From Vibrio gazogenes (GTDB lineage Bacteria > Pseudomonadota > Gammaproteobacteria > Enterobacterales > Vibrionaceae), in NCBI RefSeq assembly GCF_023920225.1, contig NZ_CP092587.1, positions 2,666,001 through 2,730,000 of the forward strand: a stretch of DNA of 64,000 bases, read 5' to 3'. The translations under genes were made by a program, and so were the position numbers. Numbering within the stretch: position 1 is the stretch's first letter; every line of letters starts with the position of its first letter. The notes beneath the pieces were generated by a model, which worked only from the letters and a program-made list of their open reading frames with translations, was not told the DNA's origin and did no database searches. Of the stretch, positions 33,163 to 44,484 are shown in pieces.

Positions 33163-33228
33163 TAATAAATTGATAGCGTTTTTGTAATGAATCGATGGTG
33201 TTTTGGTAATAAATTAATCGTGTTAGCA
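33163..33228. repeat. three 22-bp tandem imperfect repeats
   Basis: Three adjacent units of 22 bp start with TAATAAAT, TAATGAAT and TAATAAAT and share GAT and (G/C)GTGTT-like cores; units 1 and 2 agree at 17 of 22 positions, unit 3 at 14 of its first 18 with unit 2. They follow the TRIC stop and end 122 bp before the LysR start. The period equals two helical turns, so bound proteins would lie on one face of the DNA. Confidence 0.7.
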
Positions 33229-33306
33229 CCCACCCATCGTGTTTCTGTCTGTTACGCATAATTTTTCCCGATCAAACATTCCTGTATCGCAATCAGAGAC
33301 AGCTTT

Positions 33307-33320
33307 CGCTAAAGTAAGCG
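33307..33320 (+). promoter_or_regulatory. possible LysR-type operator
   Basis: The interrupted palindrome CGCT-N6-AGCG, 30 bp before the LysR start codon, resembles a LysR binding site and could mediate autoregulation. The match is short. Confidence 0.3.
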
Positions 33321-33350
33321 CATGCTCTCTTTGATTGATGTTTGAAAACT

Positions 33351-34217
33351 ATGTTGCTTGAAGGTATAGAAACGCTCTTAATTCTCAGCAAAGAAAAAAC
33401 TATGAGCCGGACCGGCAGCGTACTGTATATCAGTCAATCTGCCGTCAGTAAGCGCATCGCCAATTTAGAAAACCGACTGGGGAAAAAACTGGTGGCTCCC
33501 GATGGTCGACATATCAAACTCACTGCGGATGCCCAGGCATTAATCGAACGTGTTGGTCCGAGCTTTCACGAATTAAGCGGATTAATCTTTGAACAACAGG
33601 CGCTGGAAGACCATACCCTGATCCGGTTTGATTGTTCAGAAACACTGGTCGCGGGCTTACTCAGCCATGTGATGGGGGAATATTTCCGTCGTGACCACAA
33701 TATTACCATCACCACGAACCACACCCCCAGAATCGTCGAACATGTCCAGTCAGGCAAAGCCACACTTGGACTTTGTGCCGGTTATCTGCCCGGTAATCAT
33801 GGTCTGCAAACATTTCATCTCTACAATGAACCGTTTTTTATTGTCAATCAGACACCGTTACAGCAACTCCCCCAACAAATTATCACCAATGATCTGTCTA
33901 ATAGTGCCAATACTTATCAGGCTTCTGTGCTGGATCATCTCGCGATTACACCCATCATGGAAATGGATTCATACACAGCCGCAGCACAACTGGCATTAAA
34001 GGGAGTTGCACCCGCCTTGATCCCACTTTCTGTCTTACACATCCTGTCGATTTCTCCCCGTTTCTGTTTCAGCTTTGACGAACTTCAGCCGTTATTCCGA
34101 CCGATTCATCTCTGTTTGAGGACAATGACCTACCGCTCCCCACGGATCAGAACACTGATAGCAGCCATTGTTGATGCTGTTCCCAAAGTAACTTCAGAGC
34201 CATCGATAAAGACATAA
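33351..34217 (+). CDS. LysR-family transcriptional regulator
   Basis: 288-aa regulator with an N-terminal winged helix-turn-helix (TMSRTGSVLYISQSAVSKRIANLENRLGKKL, about 15-45) and a C-terminal effector-binding fold with SGKATLGLCAGYLPG near 130 and MEMDSYTAAAQLALKGVAPALIP near 205. The effector is unknown. The ATG used has no good Shine-Dalgarno; an in-frame TTG three codons upstream is not better. Its last 71 bases overlap, on the opposite strand, the end of the TSUP transporter gene, which might be its target. Confidence 0.9.
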   Translation: MLLEGIETLLILSKEKTMSRTGSVLYISQSAVSKRIANLENRLGKKLVAPDGRHIKLTADAQALIERVGPSFHELSGLIFEQQALEDHTLIRFDCSETLVAGLLSHVMGEYFRRDHNITITTNHTPRIVEHVQSGKATLGLCAGYLPGNHGLQTFHLYNEPFFIVNQTPLQQLPQQIITNDLSNSANTYQASVLDHLAITPIMEMDSYTAAAQLALKGVAPALIPLSVLHILSISPRFCFSFDELQPLFRPIHLCLRTMTYRSPRIRTLIAAIVDAVPKVTSEPSIKT

Positions 34218-34929
34218 GAATCACCAAGGGACGAATCCATTTTTGACCTTTATTCATGACGATACGAGCACCGACTCTCGCACCGATAAATTGCCCGACA
34301 GCCATGACCAATCCAATTTTCCATATCGGTAGTCCTGCCGCCAGAAAGAAAATCAGCGCTGCAATATTCGATGTAAAATTCAGCACTTTCGCACGCGCTG
34401 TCGCTTCAATAATCGATAATCGGCCAATAACGACAAAACAAACGGCAAAGATCGCGCCGGTCCCCGGACCAAAGAAGCCGTCATAGAACCCGATACTTGT
34501 TCCGACCAACAAAGCAAATAATCCATCGGATAAAACCGCTTGTTTATTCGTCTCAGCTTTGGCTTGAGGAGCCAGTAAAAAATACAACGAAATCGCAATC
34601 AATAAACCGGGGATCAGGCTGGTCAATAAGTCAGCATCAAGAATCTGTACTAATTCAGCACCAATGGCGGCACCGGTAAAGGTACACACGATGGCTAACC
34701 ACATTTGCCGGAGCGAAACCAAACCATGACGAACGAAGTAAAATGTAGAAGAAAAGCTACCGAACGAACTTTGCAGTTTATTGGTTGCAATCGCTTGTGC
34801 AGGAGATATACCGGTTGCCATTAACACCGGGAGTGTGATCAAGCCACCACCACCGGCAATCGCATCAATGCATCCAGCCAATGACGCCGCCACAAAAAGC
34901 AACGCCAGAATATCGATTGAAATTTCCAT
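34147..34929 (-). CDS. TSUP (TauE/SafE, YfcA-like) membrane transporter
   Basis: 260-aa protein with about eight membrane segments and the TSUP signatures IAGGGGLITLPVLMATGISPAQAIATNKLQ... near 23-52 and IGFYDGFFGPGTGAIF near 143-158. The family exports or imports sulfite, sulfonates or other organic anions; the substrate here is unknown. TAAGGAATAAT gives a good start. It converges with and overlaps the LysR gene by 71 bp. Confidence 0.92.
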   Translation of the reverse strand: MEISIDILALLFVAASLAGCIDAIAGGGGLITLPVLMATGISPAQAIATNKLQSSFGSFSSTFYFVRHGLVSLRQMWLAIVCTFTGAAIGAELVQILDADLLTSLIPGLLIAISLYFLLAPQAKAETNKQAVLSDGLFALLVGTSIGFYDGFFGPGTGAIFAVCFVVIGRLSIIEATARAKVLNFTSNIAALIFFLAAGLPIWKIGLVMAVGQFIGARVGARIVMNKGQKWIRPLVILMSLSMALKLLWEQHQQWLLSVF

Positions 34930-35060
34930 ATTATTCCTTAAGCGATTAGATAAGGTTCAAAATTACCATTTAAAAATAAACAGATATAGTGAAAACACGG
35001 ACAGCGTCCTATTCCATATATTCATCATTACGTTTGATGCACAGATAAATATGTCGCGAT

Positions 35061-35140
35061 CAAAAAACCCGGGAAAATCCCGGGTTTTAATCACACTCAA
35101 TAATGGACGCGTGATGGATTAAGCATTTCGGACTTGCTCA
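35061..35140 (-). ncRNA. candidate CarZ-like 3'-UTR small RNA of carAB
   Basis: In Vibrio cholerae a small RNA, CarZ, is cut by RNase E from the carAB 3' UTR and feeds back on the carAB mRNA. Here the corresponding region holds the carB stop, about 30 nt of unpaired sequence and a strong terminator hairpin, the architecture of such an RNA. The segment GATTAAA in the UTR is complementary to TTTAATC in the carA leader, but that is short. Position and architecture support the call; ends and targets are inferred. Confidence 0.4.
35062..35088 (-). terminator. carAB terminator
   Basis: On the minus strand, stem AAAACCCGGGA/TCCCGGGTTTT followed by Ts (TTTTTTG), 30 bases after the carB stop. Confidence 0.92.
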
Positions 35141-38100
35141 TGCATTTCTTGTACAGAAATGACTAAAGCTTTCGGGTCAGCGGTATGCCCCATTGCAGTC
35201 GCAAATGCAGCATTCAGGGTTGTTGCATAATTCACTTTCTCTACCAACGCACCGCGGCGGAGAACCTTTGAATCTTCAATGGCCTGACGCCCAGAAGCGG
35301 TATTGATAATGTAGGTATATTCATTGTTCTTGATCCGATCAAGAATATGAGGTCGACCTTCATGAACCTTGTTTACCAAACGAGGATTAATCCCGGCTTC
35401 ACCAAGAACCACAGCCGTACCATGTGTCGCATCCAGCTGATAACCTAATTGAATCAACTTCTCTGCCAAAGCAACCGCACGCTGCTTATCACTTTCGCGA
35501 ACCGAAATCAGCGCTCGTCCACCTTCAGGGTAAACACAGCCACATGCTAACTCCGCTTTTGCAAAAGCTTCGGCAAATGTACGCCCGACACCCATCACTT
35601 CTCCGGTTGAACGCATCTCAGGGCCAAGTAATGGATCAACACCCGGGAACTTGTTAAATGGCAATACAACTTCTTTCACCGAGTAATACGGTGGAATGAT
35701 TTCTTGGGTAAAGCCTTGCTGCTCCAGACTCTGTCCGGCCATCACCCGCGCAGCAATTTTTGCCAATGGCGCACCGGTTGCTTTAGACACAAACGGTACT
35801 GTCCGCGCAGCACGTGGGTTCACCTCGATGAGATAAACTTCGTTGTTTTTGACCGCAAACTGCGTATTCATCAGTCCACGTACACCCAGTTCAAACGCCA
35901 GCTTTTCAACCTGCTCACGCATCACATTCTGGATATCCTGACTCAATGTATAGGCTGGCAGTGAACATGCTGAGTCACCGGAGTGAACCCCGGCCTGTTC
36001 AATATGTTCCATGATGCCACCGATAACGACACGTTCACCATCGCAAATCGCGTCAATATCGACTTCAACTGCATCATCAAGGAAATGATCCAGCAAGACA
36101 GGAGACTCATTAGAGACACTGACCGCTTCATTGAAATAACGACGCAAATCTGCTTCATCATAAACAATTTCCATCGCACGGCCACCGAGAACATAAGATG
36201 GACGAACAACCAGTGGGTAACCAATTTCTTTGGCTTTATCGACGGCCAGCTCAAGGGCTGTAACCGTCGCATTTTCCGGTTGCTTGAGACCTAAACGCTC
36301 AACGGCGTGTTGGAAACGCTCCCGGTCTTCAGCACGGTCAATCGCATCCGGACTGGTACCGATAATCGGCACACCGGCCGCTTCTAATGCACGAGCCAGT
36401 TTCAGCGGTGTTTGACCACCATACTGAACAATGACGCCTGTAGGTTTCTCAACACGAGCAATCGCTAACACATCTTCTAGAGTCACCGGCTCAAAGTAGA
36501 GACGATCCGAGGTATCGTAGTCGGTTGAAACCGTTTCAGGGTTACAGTTAACCATGATGGTTTCATATCCGTCTTCCCGTAATGCCAATGAGGCATGAAC
36601 ACAGCAGTAGTCGAATTCAATACCTTGACCAATACGGTTCGGACCACCGCCCAAGACCATAATTTTCTTGTTATCCGTAGGATAAGCTTCACACTCTTCA
36701 TCATATGAGGAGTACATATAAGCAGTTGAAGAAGCAAATTCCGCGGCACACGTATCGACACGCTTATAAACCGGATGGATGTCGAACTGATCGCGCAAGC
36801 GACGGATTTCATGTTCAGAAACCCCAACCAATGTCGATAAACGCGCATCGGCAAAGCCTTTACGCTTCATACGGCGGAGTACATCTTGGGTCAATCCGGC
36901 AAAGCCACTGGTTTTAATCTCGGCTTCCAGCAAAATTAACTCTTCAATCTGCACCAAGAACCAACGATCAATACCTGTCAGGTTAAAGATTGCGTCAACA
37001 GACATACCGGCACGGAAAGCATCACCGATATACCAGATCCGCTCTGCACCGGCTTCTTTCAGTTCATGACGAATCTTCGTCAGTGCTTCCGGAGATGCCA
37101 GATCAACCATTTCATCCAAGCCATCGGCACCAACTTCAAGCCCCCGCAGTGCTTTTTGCAAAGACTCTTGTTGGTTACGCCCGATTGCCATCACTTCACC
37201 AACAGATTTCATCTGAGTGGTAAGCTTCGCATTGGCACCAGCAAATTTTTCAAAGTTAAAGCGTGGAATTTTGGTGACAACATAGTCGATCGTCGGTTCG
37301 AACGATGCAGGTGTCGCCCCTCCGGTAATATCATTCATCAATTCATCAAGCGTGAAACCAACCGCAAGCTTCGCAGCAATCTTCGCAATCGGGAAACCCG
37401 TCGCTTTCGATGCCAGTGCTGAAGAACGAGAAACCCGTGGGTTCATTTCAATGATCACCATCCGGCCATCTTCAGGATTGATACCGAATTGCACATTCGA
37501 CCCACCGGTTTCAACACCAATTTCACGTAATACCGCTAAAGAGGCATTTCTCATCAGCTGGTATTCTTTATCTGTGAGTGTCTGCGCCGGAGCAACCGTA
37601 ATTGAATCTCCGGTATGAATCCCCATCGGATCAAAGTTTTCAATTGAACAGACGATGATACAGTTGTCGCTCTTATCCCGAACCACTTCCATTTCATACT
37701 CTTTCCAGCCAATCAGCGACTCATCAATCAGGAGCTCATTGGTTGGAGAAAGATCGAGTCCACGGTGACAGATTTCTTCGAACTCTTCTTTGTTATAAGC
37801 GATACCACCACCGGTGCCGCCCATCGTAAACGAAGGACGGATAATACATGGAAAGCCGACTTTCTCGAGAACTTGATACGCTTCGTCCATGCTCTTTGCC
37901 GTATCGGCCCGGGGGCATTCCAGACCAATCGATTTCATCGCGGCATCGAAACGAGAACGGTCTTCCGCTTTATCAATCGCATCGGCAGTAGCGCCGATCA
38001 TTTCAACACCGAACTCGGCCAGAACCCCTTGACGATCCAGCTCAAGCGCACAGTTCAATGCAGTCTGACCGCCCATTGTCGGCAGAACAGCATCGGGACG

Positions 38101-38343
38101 TTCTTTTTCAATAATTTTACGGACAACTTCCCACTGGATCGGCTCGATATAGGTTGCATCAGCCATCTCAGGATCGGTCATAATCGTTGCCGGATTCGAG
38201 TTGACCAGAATAACCCGATAACCTTCTTCTCTCAGAGCCTTACATGCTTGTGCTCCGGAGTAGTCAAACTCACAGGCTTGGCCGATTACAATCGGGCCTG
38301 CACCTAAGATTAGAATACTTTGTATGTCACTACGTTTTGGCAT
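35119..38343 (-). CDS. carB: carbamoyl-phosphate synthase large subunit
   Basis: 1074-aa synthetase making carbamoyl phosphate from bicarbonate, ATP and glutamine-derived ammonia for arginine and pyrimidines. Two homologous ATP-grasp halves are visible: [22 protein letters not shown] at 12 with [17 protein letters not shown] near 167, and [22 protein letters not shown] near 560 with [17 protein letters not shown] near 710. The C-terminal MGS-like allosteric domain (about 935-1074) includes [18 protein letters not shown]. It starts 17 bases after carA in one operon. Length equals E. coli CarB (1073). Confidence 0.98.
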   Translation of the reverse strand: MPKRSDIQSILILGAGPIVIGQACEFDYSGAQACKALREEGYRVILVNSNPATIMTDPEMADATYIEPIQWEVVRKIIEKERPDAVLPTMGGQTALNCALELDRQGVLAEFGVEMIGATADAIDKAEDRSRFDAAMKSIGLECPRADTAKSMDEAYQVLEKVGFPCIIRPSFTMGGTGGGIAYNKEEFEEICHRGLDLSPTNELLIDESLIGWKEYEMEVVRDKSDNCIIVCSIENFDPMGIHTGDSITVAPAQTLTDKEYQLMRNASLAVLREIGVETGGSNVQFGINPEDGRMVIIEMNPRVSRSSALASKATGFPIAKIAAKLAVGFTLDELMNDITGGATPASFEPTIDYVVTKIPRFNFEKFAGANAKLTTQMKSVGEVMAIGRNQQESLQKALRGLEVGADGLDEMVDLASPEALTKIRHELKEAGAERIWYIGDAFRAGMSVDAIFNLTGIDRWFLVQIEELILLEAEIKTSGFAGLTQDVLRRMKRKGFADARLSTLVGVSEHEIRRLRDQFDIHPVYKRVDTCAAEFASSTAYMYSSYDEECEAYPTDNKKIMVLGGGPNRIGQGIEFDYCCVHASLALREDGYETIMVNCNPETVSTDYDTSDRLYFEPVTLEDVLAIARVEKPTGVIVQYGGQTPLKLARALEAAGVPIIGTSPDAIDRAEDRERFQHAVERLGLKQPENATVTALELAVDKAKEIGYPLVVRPSYVLGGRAMEIVYDEADLRRYFNEAVSVSNESPVLLDHFLDDAVEVDIDAICDGERVVIGGIMEHIEQAGVHSGDSACSLPAYTLSQDIQNVMREQVEKLAFELGVRGLMNTQFAVKNNEVYLIEVNPRAARTVPFVSKATGAPLAKIAARVMAGQSLEQQGFTQEIIPPYYSVKEVVLPFNKFPGVDPLLGPEMRSTGEVMGVGRTFAEAFAKAELACGCVYPEGGRALISVRESDKQRAVALAEKLIQLGYQLDATHGTAVVLGEAGINPRLVNKVHEGRPHILDRIKNNEYTYIINTASGRQAIEDSKVLRRGALVEKVNYATTLNAAFATAMGHTADPKALVISVQEMHEQVRNA

Positions 38344-38360
38344 CGTCTACTCGCTCCGAA

Positions 38361-39500
38361 TTAAGCACGGTTTTGTTGGATAAGTTCAATAAAGTGATCA
38401 AATAGAGGCGCTGCATCATGTGGCCCGGGGCTCGCTTCGGGATGCCCCTGGAAACTAAACGCTGGTTTATCAGTACGATGAATGCCCTGAAGGGAACCGT
38501 CAAATAATGATTTGTGGGTCGCTTTCAGCGTTGCCGGCAAACTGGTTTCATCCGCAGCAAAGCCGTGGTTTTGCGAGGTAATCATTACGACATCCCGCTC
38601 GATATCTTTGACCGGATGGTTCGCACCATGATGACCGAACTTCATTTTGATCGTTTTTGCACCGGATGCCAGTGCGAGGATTTGATGACCCAAACAGATA
38701 CCAAACAGTGGAATCTCTTTTTCCAAAAAGGTTTGCGTCGCTTCAATGGCGTATGTACAAGGTTCCGGATCCCCTGGCCCATTCGACAGGAAAATACCAT
38801 CAGGATTCATTGCTAAAACCGTTTCCGCTGGAGTTTCTGCCGGAACCACGGTCAGACGGCATCCGCGGTCAACCAACATCCGCAGAATATTTCTCTTGGC
38901 GCCAAAATCGTATGCAACGATATGATAAGGAAGCTCACTTTGATTTTTAGCCTGAGGGAATCCACTTGCCAAAGACCAAGATCCTTGAGTCCACTCATAA
39001 GCTTCTTTGGTCGTCACGACTTTTGCCAAATCCATGCCTTTCAGGCCGGGAAACTCTTTCGCTTTTGCTAAAGCAAGTGACTCATCCAAATTATCACCGG
39101 CCATAATACAACCGCTTTGAGCACCTTTTTCACGCAGGATCCGAGTCAATTTTCGTGTGTCGATGTCCGCGATACCAACGATATTTCGGCCCTTCAAATA
39201 CTCAGATAGGGTTTGCTCACTTCTGAAGTTCGACGCAATCAATGGCAAATCACGAATGATGAGTCCTTGGGCATGAATGTCTGAGGATTCTTCATCTTCT
39301 GAGTTGGTGCCTGTATTACCAATGTGGGGATAAGTCAGTGTGACAATTTGTTGAGAGTAGGAAGGATCAGTGAGGATTTCTTGGTACCCCGTCATCGAGG
39401 TATTAAAAACGACTTCACCAACGGAGACGCCATCTGCGCCAATGGACAGTCCGTGGAACACTGTCCCATCTTCTAGGACTAACAGTGCTGACTTGCTCAA
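38361..39500 (-). CDS. carA: carbamoyl-phosphate synthase small (glutaminase) subunit
   Basis: 379-aa class I amidotransferase that supplies ammonia to CarB. Nucleophile Cys269 sits in [10 protein letters not shown] at the same number as E. coli, and [13 protein letters not shown] carries the His/Glu partners. It starts with TTG, as E. coli carA does, after GGAGG at six bases; no ATG fits better. Two ArgR boxes lie right before the ribosome binding site, so arginine should repress the operon. Confidence 0.98.
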   Translation of the reverse strand: MSKSALLVLEDGTVFHGLSIGADGVSVGEVVFNTSMTGYQEILTDPSYSQQIVTLTYPHIGNTGTNSEDEESSDIHAQGLIIRDLPLIASNFRSEQTLSEYLKGRNIVGIADIDTRKLTRILREKGAQSGCIMAGDNLDESLALAKAKEFPGLKGMDLAKVVTTKEAYEWTQGSWSLASGFPQAKNQSELPYHIVAYDFGAKRNILRMLVDRGCRLTVVPAETPAETVLAMNPDGIFLSNGPGDPEPCTYAIEATQTFLEKEIPLFGICLGHQILALASGAKTIKMKFGHHGANHPVKDIERDVVMITSQNHGFAADETSLPATLKATHKSLFDGSLQGIHRTDKPAFSFQGHPEASPGPHDAAPLFDHFIELIQQNRA

Positions 39501-39510
39501 GACAACCTCC

Positions 39511-39545
39511 AGAATAAAAATGCAAAAAATTTAGATTAAACTGCA
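39511..39545 (-). promoter_or_regulatory. two tandem ARG boxes (ArgR operator) before carA
   Basis: TGCATTTTTATTCT and TGCAGTTTAATCTA (minus strand) resemble the TGAAT-N4-ATTCA box and lie exactly 21 bp apart, the spacing of paired boxes bound by the ArgR hexamer. The proximal one is better conserved. Confidence 0.65.
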
Positions 39546-39562
39546 AATTTGCCTTCCTTAGT

Positions 39563-39585
39563 CACTATAGGTTAGAACCATAGTG
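39563..39585. promoter_or_regulatory. inverted repeat upstream of the ARG boxes
   Basis: CACTAT-(A)GGTT-AG-AACC-ATAGTG forms a ten-pair palindrome with a one-base bulge. It contains TATAGT on the minus strand, a possible -10 element, so it may be an operator overlapping a carA promoter. Confidence 0.45.
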
Positions 39586-39940
39586 TATTTCGGACAAATT
39601 AGACGCATTTTATAGATATGTGTGATTTGTGTCAATATTCAAAATTTATCAAATATGTTTTTTTACCGTGTTATATAAAAAAACAAAATGAACAGAGTAA
39701 AAAGACACATTAAATATGCATTATCAAATGCTAAAAGGGAGACATAAGTCAAAAAAAGGGAGAATGTGGAAAAATGAATCACAAAAAAATTAAAAAACTA
39801 ACGCAATCGATAACGGAAGCAGCAAAAGATAACTTTTCTTACCTTTAATACAAATAAAACCTCATCTCTTTTATTATATAAAATAAAAAAGGCCCTCGCG
39901 CGGCTGATGATGGGGCACATGTAAGATTTATAATTTGAGA
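39586..39940. other. AT-rich carA-dapB spacer
   Basis: Very AT-rich DNA that should hold the upstream carA promoter(s). A GC-rich patch followed by Ts on the minus strand (39886-39918, GCCC and GGGC arms before TTTTTT) could be a weak second terminator after dapB. A 24-codon frame on the plus strand (39774-39848) is noted separately; otherwise no gene is seen. Confidence 0.4.
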
Positions 39941-39972
39941 AAAATCGAATGCGCCGGAGACATCCAGCGCAT
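39941..39972 (-). terminator. dapB terminator
   Basis: Minus-strand stem ATGCGCTGGA/TCCGGCGCAT (one G-U pair) with loop TGTC, followed by TCGATTTTTC. Confidence 0.8.
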
Positions 39973-39982
39973 AATTATGTAT

Positions 39983-40864
<882 letters not shown>

Positions 40865-40946
40865 CTAAACTACCAACATTCAATCCATGTGGCTAGGCTT
40901 GTTCACGCTTCATAACCGAATATCACGACATTGACGCCAGCTCGGC

Positions 40947-41348
40947 TCAACGGGAAAAGTCATGAATGAGTTGTTCAACGATAGGTAAATTCGCTTCCGG
41001 AAATTGATAGTCAACCAACGCAGCAATAGAAACCCATTGCCCTTCCTGACCTTCTCTGCCATAAGGCGTGCCGGTAAAATCCGTCACCGAAATAAAATCA
41101 AACACCAGTGATTTATCCGGATAATCATGAGTCAGATGCTGATATGGATGTTGCACAACAACGTCAATGCCGATTTCTTCGTCTAACTCACGGTGAATCG
41201 CTGCTTCAATCGACTCCCCGCTCTCAACTTTGCCGCCGGGAAACTCCCAGAATCCACCTTTATGTAGATGAGCAGGCCGTTTCGTAATATAAACTTGTGA
41301 TTGCTCCTGATTGAAAATGATCGCAGCAACAATATGTGTTCTTTTCAT
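40947..41348 (-). CDS. mutT: 8-oxo-dGTP diphosphatase
   Basis: 133-aa Nudix hydrolase that cleans oxidised guanine nucleotides. The Nudix box GGKVESGESIEAAIHRELDEE is complete (G-x5-E-x7-REUxEExGU) and FWEFPGGK precedes it. Start chosen at MKRTHIVAAI after GAGGAAAG; the frame could open nine codons earlier but without a binding site. It lies downstream of secA as in E. coli, but a terminator separates the two, so it may be read by read-through or its own promoter. Confidence 0.95.
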   Translation of the reverse strand: MKRTHIVAAIIFNQEQSQVYITKRPAHLHKGGFWEFPGGKVESGESIEAAIHRELDEEIGIDVVVQHPYQHLTHDYPDKSLVFDFISVTDFTGTPYGREGQEGQWVSIAALVDYQFPEANLPIVEQLIHDFSR

Positions 41349-41397
41349 ACTTTCCTCTGACACGCAATTATCCATCGAGTCTAACGATAATTGCCCG

Positions 41398-41428
41398 GCA
41401 AAAAAAGAGCCGCTTTATCAGCGGCTCT
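41398..41428 (-). terminator. secA terminator
   Basis: Minus-strand stem AGAGCCGCT/AGCGGCTCT with loop GATAA followed by seven Ts. Confidence 0.92.
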
Positions 41429-41445
41429 CAGATCATGTTGAATTT

Positions 41446-44166
41446 TTATGCAATACGTCCGTGGCACTGCTTGTATTTTTTGCCGCTACCACATGGACAA
41501 GGCTCATTACGTCCAACTTTTTTCTCTTCACGAACCAGTGGCTGATGGCCTTCATGTGATTCGTCGCCTTGTAAGGAATCGCTAGCTGCGTGTTGTGCTT
41601 GCGCATGACGAGCCGCCTCTTCAACCTGTGCTTGACGACGTGCTTCCATCTCATCAACTTCTTCAGGTTGTTGCACCCGAACTTTTGACAGAATTGTAAT
41701 CACATCAGATTTCAGAGAGTCCAGCAGACCTTCAAACAGTTCAAACGACTCGCGTTTATATTCCTGCTTAGGGTTCTTTTGCGCATATCCACGTAAATGA
41801 ATCCCCTGTCGTAGATGATCCATCGCTGCCAAATGTTCTTTCCATAATGTATCCAGCGTTTGTAGCATGACGGATTTTTCGAAATTACGCAGTACTTCTA
41901 CGCCAACTAATGTTTCTTTCTCTCGGTAGACTTTGACCGCTTCGGCAATGATACGCTCACGAAGTACTTCTTCATACAGCTTATCATCTTCATCCAGCCA
42001 TTCCTGAATCGGCAAGTTCAGATCAAAATCGAGCTTCAGACGATTGTGTAATCCCTCAATATCCCACATGTCTTCCAGAGACTGCGGTGGAATGTATTCA
42101 TCAATGACAGCAGTGAAAACATCGAAACGGTTCTGCTCGAGCATTTCCTGAATGTCTTCCGCTTCCATCAACTCATCACGAAGCTCATAGACGACCTTAC
42201 GCTGATCATTGGCAACATCATCATATTCCAGCAACTGTTTACGGATATCGAAGTTGCGTCCTTCAACCTTACGTTGTGCTTTTTCTATAGAGCGAGACAG
42301 CAGTTTACTTTCAATCGCTTCGCCTTCATCCATCCCACTTTGAATCAGGCCAGCCATTCGATCCGAAGTAAAGATTCTCAGTAGTGCATCTTCCATTGAA
42401 AGATAGAAACGCGATGAACCCGCATCCCCTTGACGGCCAGAACGGCCTCTCAACTGGTTATCGATCCGGCGAGATTCATGTCGCTCGGTACCGATAATAT
42501 GCAAACCACCGGCTTCAAGTACCTGTTCATGTACTTTTTGCCATTCCGCTTTGATTTGATCAATCTGTTCTTGAGTCGGATTATCCAGAGCATCAACTTT
42601 TGACTGCCAACTCCCACCTAAAACGATATCCGTCCCACGACCGGCCATATTGGTTGCAATCGTAACAGAACCAGGCTTACCCGCTTCAGCAACAATTTCA
42701 GCCTCTTTTTCGTGAAACTTAGCATTCAATACATTGTGTTTTACTTTGGCCTTTTTCAGCGCCTGAGACAGAAGCTCGGATTTCTCAATTGAAATCGTCC
42801 CGACTAGGATGGGCTGCCCTTTTTGTACCCGCTCTTTAATATCTTCAATGATCGCTGCGAATTTTTCGGTTTCAGTCCGATAAACCACGTCCGCCATATC
42901 ATCACGAATCATCGGTTTATTGGTTGGGATGACCACCGTCTCCAAACCATAAATAGTCTGGAATTCGAATGCTTCTGTATCGGCAGTCCCGGTCATACCT
43001 GACAGTTTTTCATAGAGACGGAAGTAGTTCTGGAAGGTGATCGAAGCTAGTGTCTGATTCTCATTTTGGATTTTCACCCCTTCTTTGGCTTCAACGGCCT
43101 GATGCAAACCATCAGACCAGCGACGACCGGGCATTGTCCGTCCTGTATGTTCATCGACGATGATCACTTCACCTTCGTTTGAAACGATGTAATCGACATC
43201 TTTCTCAAACAAAACATGTGCTCTAAGCGCTGCATTCACATGATGGAGCAAGCTGATATTCGCCGGAGAGTATAGGGTATCCCCTTCATTCATCAGGCCA
43301 TTTTTCACCAACAGTTCCTCGACATATTCTTGCCCGGTTTCTGTCAGGTAGACCTGTTTCACTTTTTCATCAACGGTGTAGTGCTCATCGCCTCGATACT
43401 CTTCCGAATCTTCTTTTTCTTGCCTTTTCAGCGAAGGAATCAAGGTATTAATGCGAGTGTACAACTCAGAACTGTCTTCAGCAGGACCGGAAATAATCAA
43501 TGGCGTTCTGGCTTCATCAATCAGAATAGAGTCCACCTCATCGACTATCGCGAAAAAGCGAGCTCTCTGAACGCGATCTTCTTTACGAAACGCCATATTA
43601 TCGCGCAAATAGTCGAAGCCGAACTCATTGTTTGTCCCATAAATAATATCGGCCAGATAGGCTTCTTGCTTCTCTTGAGGCATCATTCCGGGGACATTGA
43701 CACCAACGGTCATACCCAAAAACTCAAACAGCGCCCGGTTGGTTTCAGCATCCCGTTTGGCAAGATAATCGTTCACGGTAACGACATGGACACCATGTCC
43801 TGGTAAAGCGTTCAGGTAAGCAGCTAGAGTCGCTGTCAGAGTTTTCCCTTCACCGGTACGCATCTCGGCGATTTGCCCGCCATTAAGCACCATCCCACCA
43901 ATCAACTGAACATCAAAATGGCGCATACCGAACACGCGTTTCGATGCTTCGCGCACCGTCGCAAACGCTTCAGGAAGGAGTTGATCGAGTGTTTCTCCCT
44001 GAGCTAAGCGCTCCCGAAATTCAATCGTTTTCGCTTTTAAATCTTCATCAGAGAACGCTTCATAAGCAGGTTCATAATTATTGATTTCTTTAACAATTTT
44101 TCTCAGGCGTCGCAATGTTCTGTCATTGCGGCTACCAATAACCTTAGTCAGTAGCTTAGTTATCAT
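41446..44166 (-). CDS. secA: preprotein translocase ATPase SecA
   Basis: 906-aa motor of the Sec export pathway, acting on SecYEG at the inner membrane. Walker A MRTGEGKT lies near 102, [16 protein letters not shown] near 208, [12 protein letters not shown] near 506, and [15 protein letters not shown] near 573. The C-terminal zinc-binding SEC-C motif [14 protein letters not shown] ends the protein. Unlike E. coli, no secM arrest-peptide gene precedes it; the upstream gene is the divergent DUF721 gene. The leader contains a small palindrome AGATC-ATTTGA-GATCT at 44191-44206 close to the start. Confidence 0.98.
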   Translation of the reverse strand: MITKLLTKVIGSRNDRTLRRLRKIVKEINNYEPAYEAFSDEDLKAKTIEFRERLAQGETLDQLLPEAFATVREASKRVFGMRHFDVQLIGGMVLNGGQIAEMRTGEGKTLTATLAAYLNALPGHGVHVVTVNDYLAKRDAETNRALFEFLGMTVGVNVPGMMPQEKQEAYLADIIYGTNNEFGFDYLRDNMAFRKEDRVQRARFFAIVDEVDSILIDEARTPLIISGPAEDSSELYTRINTLIPSLKRQEKEDSEEYRGDEHYTVDEKVKQVYLTETGQEYVEELLVKNGLMNEGDTLYSPANISLLHHVNAALRAHVLFEKDVDYIVSNEGEVIIVDEHTGRTMPGRRWSDGLHQAVEAKEGVKIQNENQTLASITFQNYFRLYEKLSGMTGTADTEAFEFQTIYGLETVVIPTNKPMIRDDMADVVYRTETEKFAAIIEDIKERVQKGQPILVGTISIEKSELLSQALKKAKVKHNVLNAKFHEKEAEIVAEAGKPGSVTIATNMAGRGTDIVLGGSWQSKVDALDNPTQEQIDQIKAEWQKVHEQVLEAGGLHIIGTERHESRRIDNQLRGRSGRQGDAGSSRFYLSMEDALLRIFTSDRMAGLIQSGMDEGEAIESKLLSRSIEKAQRKVEGRNFDIRKQLLEYDDVANDQRKVVYELRDELMEAEDIQEMLEQNRFDVFTAVIDEYIPPQSLEDMWDIEGLHNRLKLDFDLNLPIQEWLDEDDKLYEEVLRERIIAEAVKVYREKETLVGVEVLRNFEKSVMLQTLDTLWKEHLAAMDHLRQGIHLRGYAQKNPKQEYKRESFELFEGLLDSLKSDVITILSKVRVQQPEEVDEMEARRQAQVEEAARHAQAQHAASDSLQGDESHEGHQPLVREEKKVGRNEPCPCGSGKKYKQCHGRIA

Positions 44167-44484
44167 TTTTATCCGAATCTCTCTGTGCTTAGATCATTTG
44201 AGATCTATTCTTGTTCCATCAGTCTCTACCAGTCATCAACTAAGTGTACTGAGATAAATCATGTCTATCCGATATTGAGGCTTATCGATGGTTTTTCAAG
44301 ACAATTCTTTTAAGAAGGACATAGTGTAAGGAATTTTTAGTCTGATCACCAATATCACCAACGATTTGTTTGATTGCAATACTTAAAATCATTCATCAAA
44401 CGAAGAAAGAAACACCGGACACGCCATTAACGAGTGATTTGAGATAGAATAGAACAGCGAAAGTGATGCAAACTGGATCCCATA
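44167..44484. other. secA / DUF721 divergent promoter region
   Basis: 318 bp without a convincing gene. Only frames of eight codons or fewer start in the secA leader, none with the arrest motif of SecM. A TAGAAT at about 44452 could be a -10 for the rightward gene. No known riboswitch is recognised. Confidence 0.4.

Noticed and set aside
37765..38307. 180-codon open frame antisense to carB
   Set aside because: It lies wholly inside a well-identified gene, has no ribosome binding site or recognisable family, and its length is explained by the codon bias of carB.
43330..43806. 158-codon open frame antisense to secA
   Set aside because: Shadow of the secA coding frame; no start signal and no family resemblance.
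44200..44340. SecM-like arrest peptide before secA
   Set aside because: The minus-strand frames starting here are eight codons or fewer and lack the arrest motif.
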